Below are positions 26,727-36,057 of a stretch of 55,889 bases of DNA, one piece after another (the stretch's first letter is position 1; each line of letters starts with the position of its first letter). Below the pieces are notes generated by a model, which saw nothing but the letters and a program-made list of their open reading frames with translations, made no database searches and was not told the origin of the DNA. The stretch is from positions 1 through 55,889 of the forward strand of contig NZ_ANOH01000285.1 of the NCBI RefSeq assembly GCF_000346505.1, given 5' to 3'. Source of the stretch: Aporhodopirellula sallentina SM41 (GTDB taxonomy: Bacteria; Planctomycetota; Planctomycetia; Pirellulales; Pirellulaceae). Made by a program: the position numbers and the translations under genes.

Positions 26727-27458
26727 TCATTGGTCGGGCGTCGACGCGAATCCGAGCGGGCCGATCTTCTCGATGTCAGCGAGTTGTTCGTCACGTTTCT
26801 TAAGGTTGGCGTTCTTACGTTTGGTCCACGACGCCGCCATTTGCCGATCGACGCTATGAGTTAGTGGCGGTTCATATGCAAATTCGCGGAGTACTTCGAG
26901 CGATTGGTCCGCCGAGCGAGGCTTGCGATCCATCCACGCATCGAGACCATCACTACGGAGAAAAAACGGCGAACGATGGTGACCGTGTTCCATCACGTAA
27001 GGCAGCGCGGGACGCATGACCAAACTCATCCGAAGGTCGGGCTCTTGGTTCGGTTCCTGTTTGAATGAGAAGATCGCCGCAGCGAGCAAGAGTTTATCTT
27101 CGGTGGGAGAGAAACTCGCTTCGGTGCCCTCCGTTTCGCCCCAATAACAGGGCTCGCGGAACGAGGTCATCGGCACGACGCAGCGGTATTTTTGAAACGG
27201 GGTTTTCCAAGGCCACTTCGTGCGCGACTCGATCCGTGTGTTGTTCAAAAGGTAGCGGGGACCGCCTTTCCCGGAGTCGCCCCCCATGCCAAACGTCATC
27301 GGGCGAATCTCTCGCATACCGTCACGGTTGATCGCGAGCGTCGGCGCCGGGGCGAGCGGGAAGATCTCTTCAGGGATGTCGAAATCGAAGGTTGCCTGAG
27401 CGTCGAGGTGTTTGCAGATGTCATGCAAATTCGTACGGACGTGAAAGCGATTGCACAT
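26727..27458 (-). CDS. SOS response-associated peptidase family protein (YedK/HMCES)
   Basis: A 243-residue protein of the SRAP family, which shields abasic sites in single-stranded DNA by forming a thiazolidine link through the N-terminal cysteine. The protein begins MCNRF, giving Cys2 after Met removal. The DNA-contact motif is NNTRIES (usual N-A-R-x-E), the glutamate region is VVPMTSFREPCYWGE (usual GFYEW) and the histidine region is HGHHRSPFFL (usual HxRMP). The family pattern is therefore preserved but divergent, with Trp-to-Pro change after the Glu. The gene lies alone between the DUF4129 gene and the anchored RNase-like gene. Confidence 0.86.
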   Translation of the reverse strand: MCNRFHVRTNLHDICKHLDAQATFDFDIPEEIFPLAPAPTLAINRDGMREIRPMTFGMGGDSGKGGPRYLLNNTRIESRTKWPWKTPFQKYRCVVPMTSFREPCYWGETEGTEASFSPTEDKLLLAAAIFSFKQEPNQEPDLRMSLVMRPALPYVMEHGHHRSPFFLRSDGLDAWMDRKPRSADQSLEVLREFAYEPPLTHSVDRQMAASWTKRKNANLKKRDEQLADIEKIGPLGFASTPDQ

Positions 27459-27475
27459 CTTGAATTAGTCTCGAT

Positions 27476-29614
27476 TCATAGTTGAGGCCGCATGACCTGC
27501 CATACCGACGAGGCTGCGGTCACGTCGTCGCGTCCGGCCTTCGCGCGTCCGTATACGACTCGGTTGTAGGCATCGACGACCTGGATTGCGGATTGCCTGA
27601 GATTGGGGAACTCGGCGACCAACCGACGTGTGTATTCACTCGGTGTTTCATCATCATTGCGCGTGACCCCTTGTTCTCTACCCCATGCTTCGAGGGCTTG
27701 GAAGGTGACCACGACAACCTGCCCAGCATCCGCGTTGCCGACAGGGTTCTTAAATGAGGAAAACGGCCGCAATGACCGTGAAGGTTTCGGTGCAGAGGTG
27801 CGGGTAACCGGTTCAACGGTCTCGTCGTCGGAGCCTCCCAACCAACCGTTGAGCCACTCGAGAAAAGCGTGGCGATTGAGGTATGCGTAGACCGCGACCA
27901 ACGCCAACAGCCCCACGACAATGAAGAACTTGATCAACCCAGCAAACCCCGACAGCAAACCGGACCAATCCGTCGGCGGTGATGGTGCGGGGGGAGGTGT
28001 TTGGGCGGGTGGTGGCTCCGTGTTCGCCGCTTGGTTTTGTTGGCGTTTGTCAGGCTGAGGCTTGGTGTCTGTATCTTCCTCGCTCGATGAATCCTCGGAC
28101 GATTGCTCGCCCGCATCGGACGGCGGGTCATCGGATCGTGTTTGATCCTCGCGATCGGATTCATTTTGACTGTCATCCGATTTACCGGGTTGTGATTCTG
28201 GTTCGTTTGACTTTTGTGTGTCTCGGTTCGGAGAATCAGTCTGCTGCTGGTTCGATTTTTGTTCGGGCGATTCCTGTTGCGGGGAACCGGACGACTGTTC
28301 TTCGGCAGATTGCTGGCTCTGTTTTCGTTCGCTTTGTTTTTTGCTTTGTTTTTTGCTTTGTTTTTGCTCGCTTTGCGTTTGCTCGCCCTGGTTTTGTTTG
28401 CTCTGTGCTTGCTTTCCTTGTGCCTGCTCGCCTTGCTTTTGCGATGACTGCTTAGACTCGCCCTGTTTCTTACTCCCTTCGCCTTCGCCCTGCGGCTTGG
28501 ATCCATCGGACTTCGTCTTGCCCGAATCATCGTCTGATTTCTCGCTAGCCTTTTTGCCGCCGGATTCTTTTCCGGTGGGGCCATCGTCTCGCTTTCCGGA
28601 GTCGCCTCCCGGCTGGCCACCTGGCTTGGACAGGGAAGGCAATTCCGGTGCATCGGATGGTTGACTCGCATCGGGCCTCGGGGCACCTTGAGCCTTGCCA
28701 CCGCTGCCCGGTTGATCGGCACCTTCGTTGCCCCACCCGTACTTGCTCGCGGTTGTCGGAGAGGTGTTGGTTAAGAAGTCGGGCATTTCGAAGGAGACGA
28801 TCGCACGGCCCGGCATCGGTGCGAGAATTGCCAGCACCAGGATCACGATGATCAGTCCGATGCCGCCGGCCAACCACGCGGCGGTGACTTGGGTCGGCAT
28901 CTCGGTATTGCGTTGACGCAGGTACCGACGCAGATTCAAAAACGACGTCACGACCAAGAGCGATAGACTGGCGAACAAATACGACGCGAGTTGCCAACGA
29001 GCGGTCTCCCAGGATCCCGGATTGCCTCGCAAGAAAAACTGCCCGATCCCAAAGAGTGGCAACGCGCCGAGGGCAAGGTATAAAACGGTGCGTCCGGGCT
29101 GATGCCCGTGCAACGCATCACGCTGGGCGTCCCGACTCTCGTTTTTGGGCGGTGCCGAATCGGTGGCGATCGTGCGTTTCGGCTGGGCGCGACCGCGCAA
29201 CTGTCCGAGCCATTTTTTCGCGCTGTCAACGAGCCCTCGTCCGCTGCTATCGACTCCATCGTCGACGATCGTGCAGTCGTGGACGATGCGGTCGGCGAGA
29301 TACCCGACCGTCATGATGACGGCTGCGGAGAAGATCGGGTTGCCGAGAAACCGCAGCATGACGACGAAGGTTGCAACGCCCAAGGCGACGGCGTACACCG
29401 ACGAGTAACTGCGACTCTCTTCAATCGTCACGCGAGCGAGCGCGGTCGCGCCCATCGTGTACCAGAAAAGCGTCCACATCACTCGCTGCGGATAGTTGCC
29501 CTGATAGAGCACGAGCATGAGAAAGCCCGCGAGGCTGTTGAGCATCCAAAAGATCAACAGCGGCGCAAGGCCGATCGCGACGTAGTCGGCGAGTGTTTGG
29601 TAACGACGATTCAA
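27476..29614 (-). CDS. DUF4129 membrane protein with low-complexity linker
   Basis: A 712-residue membrane protein. The N-terminal 240 residues have about six membrane segments in two groups (residues about 10-110 and 175-275). Residues about 290-540 form a long hydrophilic linker made of Gln, Lys, Ser, Glu and Asp repeats (SKKQSKKQSERKQSQQ and similar). One membrane segment (FAGLIKFFIVVGLLALVAVY) follows, then a C-terminal DUF4129 domain (FQALEAWGREQGVTRNDDET, PSEYTRRLVAEF, VVDAYNRVVYG). The overall design resembles TgpA-type membrane proteins without the transglutaminase core. The start is TTG at 29614; no ATG is available upstream. Function is unknown. Confidence 0.85.
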   Translation of the reverse strand: MNRRYQTLADYVAIGLAPLLIFWMLNSLAGFLMLVLYQGNYPQRVMWTLFWYTMGATALARVTIEESRSYSSVYAVALGVATFVVMLRFLGNPIFSAAVIMTVGYLADRIVHDCTIVDDGVDSSGRGLVDSAKKWLGQLRGRAQPKRTIATDSAPPKNESRDAQRDALHGHQPGRTVLYLALGALPLFGIGQFFLRGNPGSWETARWQLASYLFASLSLLVVTSFLNLRRYLRQRNTEMPTQVTAAWLAGGIGLIIVILVLAILAPMPGRAIVSFEMPDFLTNTSPTTASKYGWGNEGADQPGSGGKAQGAPRPDASQPSDAPELPSLSKPGGQPGGDSGKRDDGPTGKESGGKKASEKSDDDSGKTKSDGSKPQGEGEGSKKQGESKQSSQKQGEQAQGKQAQSKQNQGEQTQSEQKQSKKQSKKQSERKQSQQSAEEQSSGSPQQESPEQKSNQQQTDSPNRDTQKSNEPESQPGKSDDSQNESDREDQTRSDDPPSDAGEQSSEDSSSEEDTDTKPQPDKRQQNQAANTEPPPAQTPPPAPSPPTDWSGLLSGFAGLIKFFIVVGLLALVAVYAYLNRHAFLEWLNGWLGGSDDETVEPVTRTSAPKPSRSLRPFSSFKNPVGNADAGQVVVVTFQALEAWGREQGVTRNDDETPSEYTRRLVAEFPNLRQSAIQVVDAYNRVVYGRAKAGRDDVTAASSVWQVMRPQL

Positions 29615-29793
29615 AGTCGGTGCGCAGCCGAGCGGGCCGGCGGTGTGAGGAGGCTAGTGACGGAGAGCCTCTATTCTAACACGACGAGCGGATCAAAAAC
29701 GAATCCGCCGCACACGTGCCTGCTCACACTGGTGCCATTCTCTAGGCCGCCTCGAGCGTTCAAAAACGAAGCAGCCGATGTCGCCCGACTTCG

Positions 29794-30006
29794 ATGGCCT
29801 GAATTCCGGCGAATTCAGCTACCGGGGATCGGACACGCCGAATCTCAGAATGCTCAAGTGGTTTGTCGAAGCCTAGATTTAGGGTAGCGAAACTCGCCAA
29901 CGGTTTGTCGATTTAATCAAGAGTCAACCTGTTTTCGTTTAACCGGTAGCCGTAGGCGACGTGCAGTGGCAAGAATCACCGAAAGTCTTGGCGACTTTCG
30001 CTACGG
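29794..30006. repeat. Composite intergenic repeat, copy A
   Basis: This stretch between the DUF4129 and cysK genes shares four blocks with copy B at 40023-40410. Block 1 (29794-29850) and block 2 (29884-29916) are in the same orientation and imperfect. Block 3 is inverted in B: 29936-29973 matches 40150-40187 perfectly over 38 bases, and 29902-29944 matches 40310-40352 over 43 bases with one mismatch. Block 4 (29979-30006) matches 40383-40410 perfectly in direct orientation and contains the hairpin CGAAAGTC-TTGGC-GACTTTCG. No open frame is convincing. Confidence 0.85.
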
Positions 30007-30055
30007 CCTCGAACCCGCATTCTTGATCGTGACGCGCCACTAGAACCCGAAATCC

Positions 30056-30997
30056 TTAGAGGCCCAAGTCGCCGAAGAGTGGCGTGCTGAGGTAGCGTTC
30101 GCCGAGGCTGCACATGATCGTCACGATTCGCTTGCCTTTCATTTCAGGCCGAGCGGCGATTTGAGCGGCGGCGCACATGTTGGCCCCGCTACTGATCCCC
30201 GCGACGATGCCTTCCTCTTTGGCCAGGCGTCGCCCCCAGGTGAACGCGTCTTCGTCATCGACCTGGATCACATCATCGAGGATCCCCGTATCGAGGTTTC
30301 CAGGAATGAAACCGGCACCGATCCCTTGGATGCGGTGTTTGCCGGGTGCCCCGCCGCTGATAACCGGCGAGTGAGTGGGCTCGACGGCGAAGGCTTTGAA
30401 ATCGGGGTTTTGGCTTTTCAGGAACCGAGCGGCTCCGGTGATCGTTCCGCCGGTACCGACGCCGGCGACGATCGCGTCAATTTTTTGATCGCTGTCGGCC
30501 CAAATTTCTGGCCCCGTGGTGGCTTCGTGGATCGCTGGGTTGGCGGGGTTTTCAAACTGCTGCGGCATGAACGCGTTGTCGGTTTTGTCGACGAGGTTCT
30601 GTGCCGTATCAATGGCGCCTTTCATTCCGTCACCGGCAGGGGTGAGAACGAGGTTCGCTCCCATCGCCCGCAGCAACGCACGACGTTCGACCGACATCGA
30701 CTCGGGCATCGTCAGCGTGAGTTTGTAACCTTTCGCTGCACAGACAAATGCCAATGCGATACCGGTGTTGCCACTGGTCGGTTCGATGATGTGAGTTTCC
30801 GAGTTGATGTTGCCGTCGCGTTCGCCGGCTTCGATCATTGCAACGCCGATTCGGTCCTTGACGCTGTTGAGCGGTTGGAAAAACTCACACTTGGCAAACA
30901 CCGTCGCGCCGCCAGCGGGGACAAGACGATTGATTTGCACCATTGGCGTGTCACCGATTGCACGAGTGACGTTGGCGAAGGTCGTTCCACGAGCCAT
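30056..30997 (-). CDS. cysK: Cysteine synthase A (O-acetylserine sulfhydrylase)
   Basis: Makes cysteine from O-acetylserine and sulfide with pyridoxal phosphate. The 313-residue protein has the PLP lysine in NSVKDRIGVAM, the substrate loop EPTSGNTGIALAF, the phosphate-binding loop GVGTGGTITGAARF and the C-terminal GISSGANMCAA, all normal for CysK. I chose the ATG at 30995-30997 because AGGAGAAA lies seven bases upstream, one of the few clear ribosome-binding sites in this window; a GTG-like start seven codons earlier is unlikely. korB and korA lie upstream on the same strand with gaps of about 130-150 bases. Confidence 0.96.
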   Translation of the reverse strand: MARGTTFANVTRAIGDTPMVQINRLVPAGGATVFAKCEFFQPLNSVKDRIGVAMIEAGERDGNINSETHIIEPTSGNTGIALAFVCAAKGYKLTLTMPESMSVERRALLRAMGANLVLTPAGDGMKGAIDTAQNLVDKTDNAFMPQQFENPANPAIHEATTGPEIWADSDQKIDAIVAGVGTGGTITGAARFLKSQNPDFKAFAVEPTHSPVISGGAPGKHRIQGIGAGFIPGNLDTGILDDVIQVDDEDAFTWGRRLAKEEGIVAGISSGANMCAAAQIAARPEMKGKRIVTIMCSLGERYLSTPLFGDLGL

Positions 30998-31150
30998 GAG
31001 ATTTCTCCTAATGAGCACTGAGCCTGCCAGTGATTAGCTTCTAGCTGGGATGGGGATTTGCGTGGGTGATATCGATAGATGCTCGCGGCGATTGCGATCA
31101 CGCCGCGAGACGTTGTGAGGAAAGCAAAACGTCCGTCAACCGTGACGTCG

Positions 31151-32161
31151 TTAGGCCACCTGCCATGTATCGCCAGAATTGAAGAGAGCCATCAGATCGC
31201 CTTCGCCCTTCTTCGCTTTGGCGGCGGTAACCTGTTCGTTGATCTGATCGTTGTAGGTTGCGACACCTTCAACGCACCGCAGAACACCGATCGGTTCTGG
31301 CATCTCGGGATAACGCATTCTCGCCAGCATCATTTGGATCGCTGGGTTGGGATCGTGCGCGTCGTGGATCAGCAGGTCGTCCGACGGGACGTCTTCGGTG
31401 TTTACGATTTCGAGATGGTTGCCGGTCAGACGAATGCCTTTCTCGCCCTTGGCACCAAAGATCAACGGTTTGCCGTGCTCGAGCTCGACGATGTTATCAG
31501 CACGTTGCTTGCGTTCTTGAGCGTACGCCATCGCGCCATCGTTGAACACGTTGCAGTTCTGGTAGACCTCGACGAGCGAGGTGCCTTTGTGAGCCGCGGC
31601 GGCTTTGAGTGTTTCGCCGAGGTGTTTAACGTGGGCGTCGATGCTGCGGGCAACGAACGTTGCTTCAGCAGCCAAGGCGACCGACAGCGGGCTGAGCGGG
31701 TGATCGATCGCGCCCATCGGCGTGCTCTTGGTGATCTGCCCCTCGACACTCGTCGGGCTGTACTGGCCTTTGGTCAGGCCATAAATGCGGTTGTTGAACA
31801 GGACGATGTTGACGTCCAGGTTCCGACGCAAGCAGTGAATGAAGTGGTTGCCACCGATCGAGAGCGCGTCGCCGTCACCGGTAATGACCCAAACCATCAA
31901 CTCCGGCCGCGTCGACTTCAGGCCGGTCGCGAAGGTCGGTGCACGCCCGTGGATGCTGTGCATGCCATAGGTGTTCATGTAGTACGGGAAACGACTGCTG
32001 CATCCGATACCGCTGATGAAGACGGTCTTTTCGCGTGGAAAGCCGAGTTCGGGCAGCACCTTTTTCATCTGCGCCAAAATCGAGTAGTCACCGCAACCGG
32101 GGCACCAGCGGACGTCTTGGTCGGATGCGAAATCAGCGGCTTTGAGTACAGGAAGATTCAT
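31151..32161 (-). CDS. korB: 2-oxoacid:ferredoxin oxidoreductase, beta subunit
   Basis: Thiamine diphosphate-binding subunit of a 2-oxoglutarate (or general 2-oxoacid) ferredoxin oxidoreductase. The 336-residue protein shows WCPGCGDYSILAQM, SGIGCSSRFPYY, GRAPTFATGLK, the ThDP motif TGDGDALSIGGNHFIHCLRR and NNRIYGLTKGQYSPT, all typical of KorB. It follows korA after 143 bases and is surely its partner. Reduced ferredoxin from this step could feed electron-transfer proteins or the TCA cycle in both directions. A 396-residue open frame on the opposite strand is a shadow. Confidence 0.95.
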   Translation of the reverse strand: MNLPVLKAADFASDQDVRWCPGCGDYSILAQMKKVLPELGFPREKTVFISGIGCSSRFPYYMNTYGMHSIHGRAPTFATGLKSTRPELMVWVITGDGDALSIGGNHFIHCLRRNLDVNIVLFNNRIYGLTKGQYSPTSVEGQITKSTPMGAIDHPLSPLSVALAAEATFVARSIDAHVKHLGETLKAAAAHKGTSLVEVYQNCNVFNDGAMAYAQERKQRADNIVELEHGKPLIFGAKGEKGIRLTGNHLEIVNTEDVPSDDLLIHDAHDPNPAIQMMLARMRYPEMPEPIGVLRCVEGVATYNDQINEQVTAAKAKKGEGDLMALFNSGDTWQVA

Positions 32162-32304
32162 GAAGGAAAAAACGAATGGCGGAGGACGATGGGTTTAAAA
32201 ATGGTGACGTTTAGGAAGAGGCACGGTCGGGCGATCCGCCTCCGATTCACACGCAAAGTGTTGCGGTAACGGCGAGGCAGCCCAACCCGTTTCGCTTCCT
32301 CACA

Positions 32305-34194
32305 TCATCCTGCTTTGGTTTGGCGAAGGGTCGTGGCGTGATGCGTGATCGCATCGACCAATTCGGTAACCGCGAACGGCTTGCCCTGCACCTTGTTGAT
32401 GCCGACGCAGTCAACGAGATACTCCGCACGCAGCAACATGCGAAGCTGGCCGGCATTGAGTTCGGGAACCAGAACCGTTCGGAACGAACGAAGCAGCGTT
32501 CCGATGTTCGATGGCAGCGGGTTCATGTAGCGAATGTGCGCGTGGCTGACGTCGTGACCGGCGTCGCGGCATTTCGCGACCGCGGTCAAGCAAGCCCCGT
32601 AGGTACCGCCCCATGAAACGACCAGCACGTCGCCGGACGTCGCACCGAAGACGTCCTGTTCCGGGATCCGTTCGGCGATTTTGGCAACCTTCGCGGCCCG
32701 CGTGTCCACCATGTGTTGGTGGTTGTCCGGGTCGTAGGAAACGTTTCCGGTGCCGTCTTCTTTTTCCAGACCACCGACGCGGTGCATCAGTTCCGGAGTA
32801 CCGGGGATCGCCCATGGTCGGGCGAGGTTTTCATTGCGGCCGTACGGCAGGAATGTTTCATCCGAATCGCTGGCCGCCGGATGCGAGCATTTGATTTCAG
32901 GCAGATCCTTCATGTCCGGGATTTTCCACGGTTCGCTGCCGTTTGCGATATAGCCGTCCGAGAGCAGCATGACAGGCACCATGCACTCGGTCGCGATTCG
33001 CCAAGCTTCGACGGCCATTGCGAAACAGTCACCAGGCGAACGTGGTGCGAGGATCGGCATCGGGGCTTCGCCGTTGCGGCCAAACATCGCCTGCAACAAA
33101 TCGCTCTGCTCGGTCTTCGTCGGCAATCCCGTACTCGGGCCACCACGCTGCACGTTGACGATGATCATCGGCAGCTCGAGCATCACGCCTAGCCCCATGG
33201 CTTCGCCTTTGAGCGCGATCCCCGGACCGCTACTGGCGGTGACCGCCATCGTTCCGCCAAACGCCGCACCGATGGTCGCACAGACCGCCGCGATCTCGTC
33301 TTCGGCTTGGAACGTTCGCACGCCGAAGTTTTTGTACTTGGTCAGTTCGTGCAGAATGTCCGAGGCGGGCGTGATCGGATAAGTGCCGTAGAACAGGTCC
33401 TTGCCGCTGACCTGCGACGCGGCGATCAGGCCCCACGCGAGGGCTTGGTTGCCCATGATGTTGCGGTAGGTGCCGGGCTCGAGTTTGGCAGCCTCGACCT
33501 GGTAACTTTCGCCGAAGACTTCCGTCGTTTCCCCGTAGGCCCATCCAGCACGCAGAGCCGCCATGTTGGCGTTCATGATGTCCGGCTTCTTGGAGAATTT
33601 CTCTTCGATGAACCGCAGTGTCGGGTCGAGCGAACGACCAAACAGCCAGTAAACGAGGCCCATCGCAAAGAAGTTCTTGCAGCGGTCGGCAAACTTCGTG
33701 CTCAGACCGAATTCGCTCACTGCGTCACGGGTCATTTTGGTCATGCTGACCCGAACCACGCGGTAGGATTGCTCGATCACGTCGGCATCGAGCGGATTGC
33801 TCTCGACTTTGGCGAGCTTGTATTCCTTCTCGTTGAAGCCGTCTTCGTTGGCGATCAAGATACCGCCTTTGCGAAGGTCGCCGATGTTGGTGACCATCGC
33901 CGCCGGGTTCATCACGACGAGGGCGTCGAGCGTGTCACCGGGAGTGAAGATCTCCTGGCTGGCGAACTGCACCTGGAAACCGGACACGCCGGCACGTGTT
34001 CCGCGTGGTGCCCGAATTTCCGCGGGGAAATCGGGGAACGTCGCCACGTCGTTGCCCGCCAACGCCGATGTATTGGTCAACTGCGTTCCGAGCAGCTGCA
34101 TCCCGTCGCCCGAGTCGCCACACAAACGCACGGTAATGCCTGAGACGGTTTCGACAGTCTTCGATGTGGCGGGTGGAGTACTGGTATCAATCAT
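32305..34194 (-). CDS. korA: 2-oxoacid:ferredoxin oxidoreductase, fused gamma-alpha subunit
   Basis: A 629-residue subunit in which the gamma domain (residues about 20-200, with LCGDSGDGMQLLGT and FPDFPAEIRAPRGT) is fused to the alpha (pyrimidine-binding) domain (from about 250, with FYGTYPITPASDILHEL, FQAEDEIAAVCATIGAAFGG and TASSGPGIALKGEAMGLG). The C-terminal domain has RYMNPLPSN and VPELNAGQLRMLLRAEYL. This is the common two-subunit KorAB layout and depends on korB just downstream. Substrate is best read as 2-oxoglutarate; pyruvate cannot be excluded from sequence alone. Confidence 0.95.
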   Translation of the reverse strand: MIDTSTPPATSKTVETVSGITVRLCGDSGDGMQLLGTQLTNTSALAGNDVATFPDFPAEIRAPRGTRAGVSGFQVQFASQEIFTPGDTLDALVVMNPAAMVTNIGDLRKGGILIANEDGFNEKEYKLAKVESNPLDADVIEQSYRVVRVSMTKMTRDAVSEFGLSTKFADRCKNFFAMGLVYWLFGRSLDPTLRFIEEKFSKKPDIMNANMAALRAGWAYGETTEVFGESYQVEAAKLEPGTYRNIMGNQALAWGLIAASQVSGKDLFYGTYPITPASDILHELTKYKNFGVRTFQAEDEIAAVCATIGAAFGGTMAVTASSGPGIALKGEAMGLGVMLELPMIIVNVQRGGPSTGLPTKTEQSDLLQAMFGRNGEAPMPILAPRSPGDCFAMAVEAWRIATECMVPVMLLSDGYIANGSEPWKIPDMKDLPEIKCSHPAASDSDETFLPYGRNENLARPWAIPGTPELMHRVGGLEKEDGTGNVSYDPDNHQHMVDTRAAKVAKIAERIPEQDVFGATSGDVLVVSWGGTYGACLTAVAKCRDAGHDVSHAHIRYMNPLPSNIGTLLRSFRTVLVPELNAGQLRMLLRAEYLVDCVGINKVQGKPFAVTELVDAITHHATTLRQTKAG

Positions 34195-34537
34195 GGAAGG
34201 AGCGGAGAGGGCTGTGGAGGAAGCGGCGAAGGCTGGAGGTCGTCGAACGGTTGAGGACGGACGCGGCCCGCCATGGGCAAGCGAATTTCGCCGTCGAATC
34301 GTATCGAACGCGACACTATGGATTTTTCAGGTGTCCCGTCGCCGAAAAATCGATTCGATCGATGGCGATCCCGTGGTCACCGGGCGACCTAGAAAACCCG
34401 TTTCACTGCGGTAACGGAGCCCTACACACCCGAATCAGACGGGGTTGTAGGGACTCGAGGGATTTTATCGAGCGTTGGTGACCGTCAAAATTACCCTAAT
34501 CGTATCTTTTTTAATAATTTGCGGGAATGGTCTTTGT
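34195..34537. other. Intergenic region upstream of korA
   Basis: 343 bases between korA and the KAP-like NTPase gene, both on the minus strand. The korA promoter is expected here. Apart from a candidate promoter at 34462-34488 and an AT-rich stretch near 34508-34522 I see no gene or strong terminator. Confidence 0.5.
34462..34488 (-). promoter_or_regulatory. Candidate sigma-70 type promoter for korA
   Basis: On the minus strand TTGACG (34483-34488) is followed after 15 bases by TAAAAT (34462-34467). The spacing is shorter than the usual 16-18, and the site lies about 270 bases before the korA start, so it is only a candidate. Confidence 0.28.
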
Positions 34538-36046
34538 TCAATCCCGGTTCATTTCCCGGACGTAAACCGCCAACGAGGTCTCGAAAGTCGACCTGTCGAT
34601 CTTGTACTGCGGTTGCGAGTCGGTGAAGTGGTTGCAGTGCTCTGAAACCACTCGGTAGAGAAAGCGGAACAAATGCCGAGGAACGCGTAGCGATTCGAAA
34701 TCGACGAGCATCCGTTCGTACGATAACGAATCGTCAAACAGATCCTTCGGCTCGGGTGACTTGCCGTCCGCCGCACAGGCTTGCATGCGTGCCCGGGTAA
34801 GGTCATAGAGCGATTCGCCGGTCCACTGGAACGCCGGAATCACGTTCTGCTTGTCCAGTCGAGCCCGTTCGTGGAATTCGCGGCTCTCCCGTTCGGTGTC
34901 CCGGTAGAGCTCCTCGGGCAACATCATTTTGAACCCCATGCCAGGGTGCTTGAGCAATTTGTTGTCCAGCAACGGCCATACAAACCGCCGCATCAACTCG
35001 GGCTTTCCGCCGGTCATGTGCGGTTCGTCCACGCGGTCCATCAGGACGATCATCCCGTCAAACCCCAGCCGTGATAAAACACCCTGGAATTTACGCAGCA
35101 GCTCATAGCGATCGTCGGTGCGATCGTACCGAGGCATCGGCTGGCTCTCGAGCTCCTTGCTGGGGAACTGCATCAGGACCTTGCGAACGGCCGCGGTTTC
35201 GCGCTTGCCGACCCGCATGTGACGGTGGATTCCGGCGGCGGCGAAGTGGTTTTTCACCCACCGAATCAGATAGGGCAGTTTGCCAAAAAAGACGAGAATC
35301 GGAATCAGCCACAGCAGATTCCAGGTGCGAACGCCGTCCTCGTCGGCTGAGTTTAAAAACAGCCAACCGATCACGCACGTGACCAGGACCGACCAGAGGA
35401 TCGCAAAGTAGAAATCCAGCGAGGCGGTCCAGTTGTGGTAACCCAATTTGGATCGGAGCTGGGCAAATCGCCCGGTAAACGTTGACGACGTGGATTGATC
35501 GTAACAAGCCGCCAGCAGCAGCAAGTCACGGGCGTCGTTGCGATCGAGTTTGGATATCCGTTGGGGATCGATTTGATTCCCGTCGTCTGATTTCGGGCGG
35601 AAGTCAACGTCATCGGCCAGCACTTGGTCGACCAACTCGGTCACACCGATGCACATGATCGAGTCCATGTGGTCCCACAGACGCCACGCGTCGAGAGCTT
35701 TCTCGGGCTTCCTCGCAGCACGTTTGCCGAGCCGTTCGCAGAAGTGATCCAGGAACGGATTGAAGTCGTCATACCGCAGGATGTAGACGCGCCGGTCCGG
35801 ATTCTGTTCGTTGAACTGGATCAGATGCCGGTCGACTTGCAGACGCATCGCCGTTTTCCCGGACCCCTTGGGACCGAAAATGATCGCGGTCGCCGGTTCG
35901 GTGGGATCGCCGTAAACCTTGTCCCATGCGGGGTGGTAGGCGTTACGAATGCAGTGCTGTTTGAACACCGGGTCCGTTTGTGCGTCCTCTTCTGCGAAAG
36001 GATTCCGAACGATGCCGTGGTGTTCAAGGAAGTTTTGAGTATTCAC
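34538..36046 (-). CDS. KAP-like membrane P-loop NTPase
   Basis: A 502-residue ATPase with Walker A GPKGSGKT (58-65) and a Walker B-like strand GMIVLMDRVDEP (331-342). Two membrane segments (about 213-231 and 242-260) are inserted between the two motifs, the hallmark arrangement of the KAP family of membrane-anchored P-loop NTPases. The N-terminus (FLEHHGIVRNPFAEEDAQTD) resembles the start of ExeA-like ATPases. C-terminal helices follow. KAP proteins are little studied in bacteria; roles in membrane organisation have been suggested. It is 11 bases upstream of a small secreted protein gene on the same strand, probably an operon. Substrate or partner unknown. Confidence 0.8.
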   Translation of the reverse strand: MNTQNFLEHHGIVRNPFAEEDAQTDPVFKQHCIRNAYHPAWDKVYGDPTEPATAIIFGPKGSGKTAMRLQVDRHLIQFNEQNPDRRVYILRYDDFNPFLDHFCERLGKRAARKPEKALDAWRLWDHMDSIMCIGVTELVDQVLADDVDFRPKSDDGNQIDPQRISKLDRNDARDLLLLAACYDQSTSSTFTGRFAQLRSKLGYHNWTASLDFYFAILWSVLVTCVIGWLFLNSADEDGVRTWNLLWLIPILVFFGKLPYLIRWVKNHFAAAGIHRHMRVGKRETAAVRKVLMQFPSKELESQPMPRYDRTDDRYELLRKFQGVLSRLGFDGMIVLMDRVDEPHMTGGKPELMRRFVWPLLDNKLLKHPGMGFKMMLPEELYRDTERESREFHERARLDKQNVIPAFQWTGESLYDLTRARMQACAADGKSPEPKDLFDDSLSYERMLVDFESLRVPRHLFRFLYRVVSEHCNHFTDSQPQYKIDRSTFETSLAVYVREMNRD

Positions 36047-36057
36047 GCGTGTTTACG

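Noticed and set aside
31079-32269. 396-codon plus-strand open frame
   Set aside because: Antisense shadow of korB, whose motifs are unmistakable.
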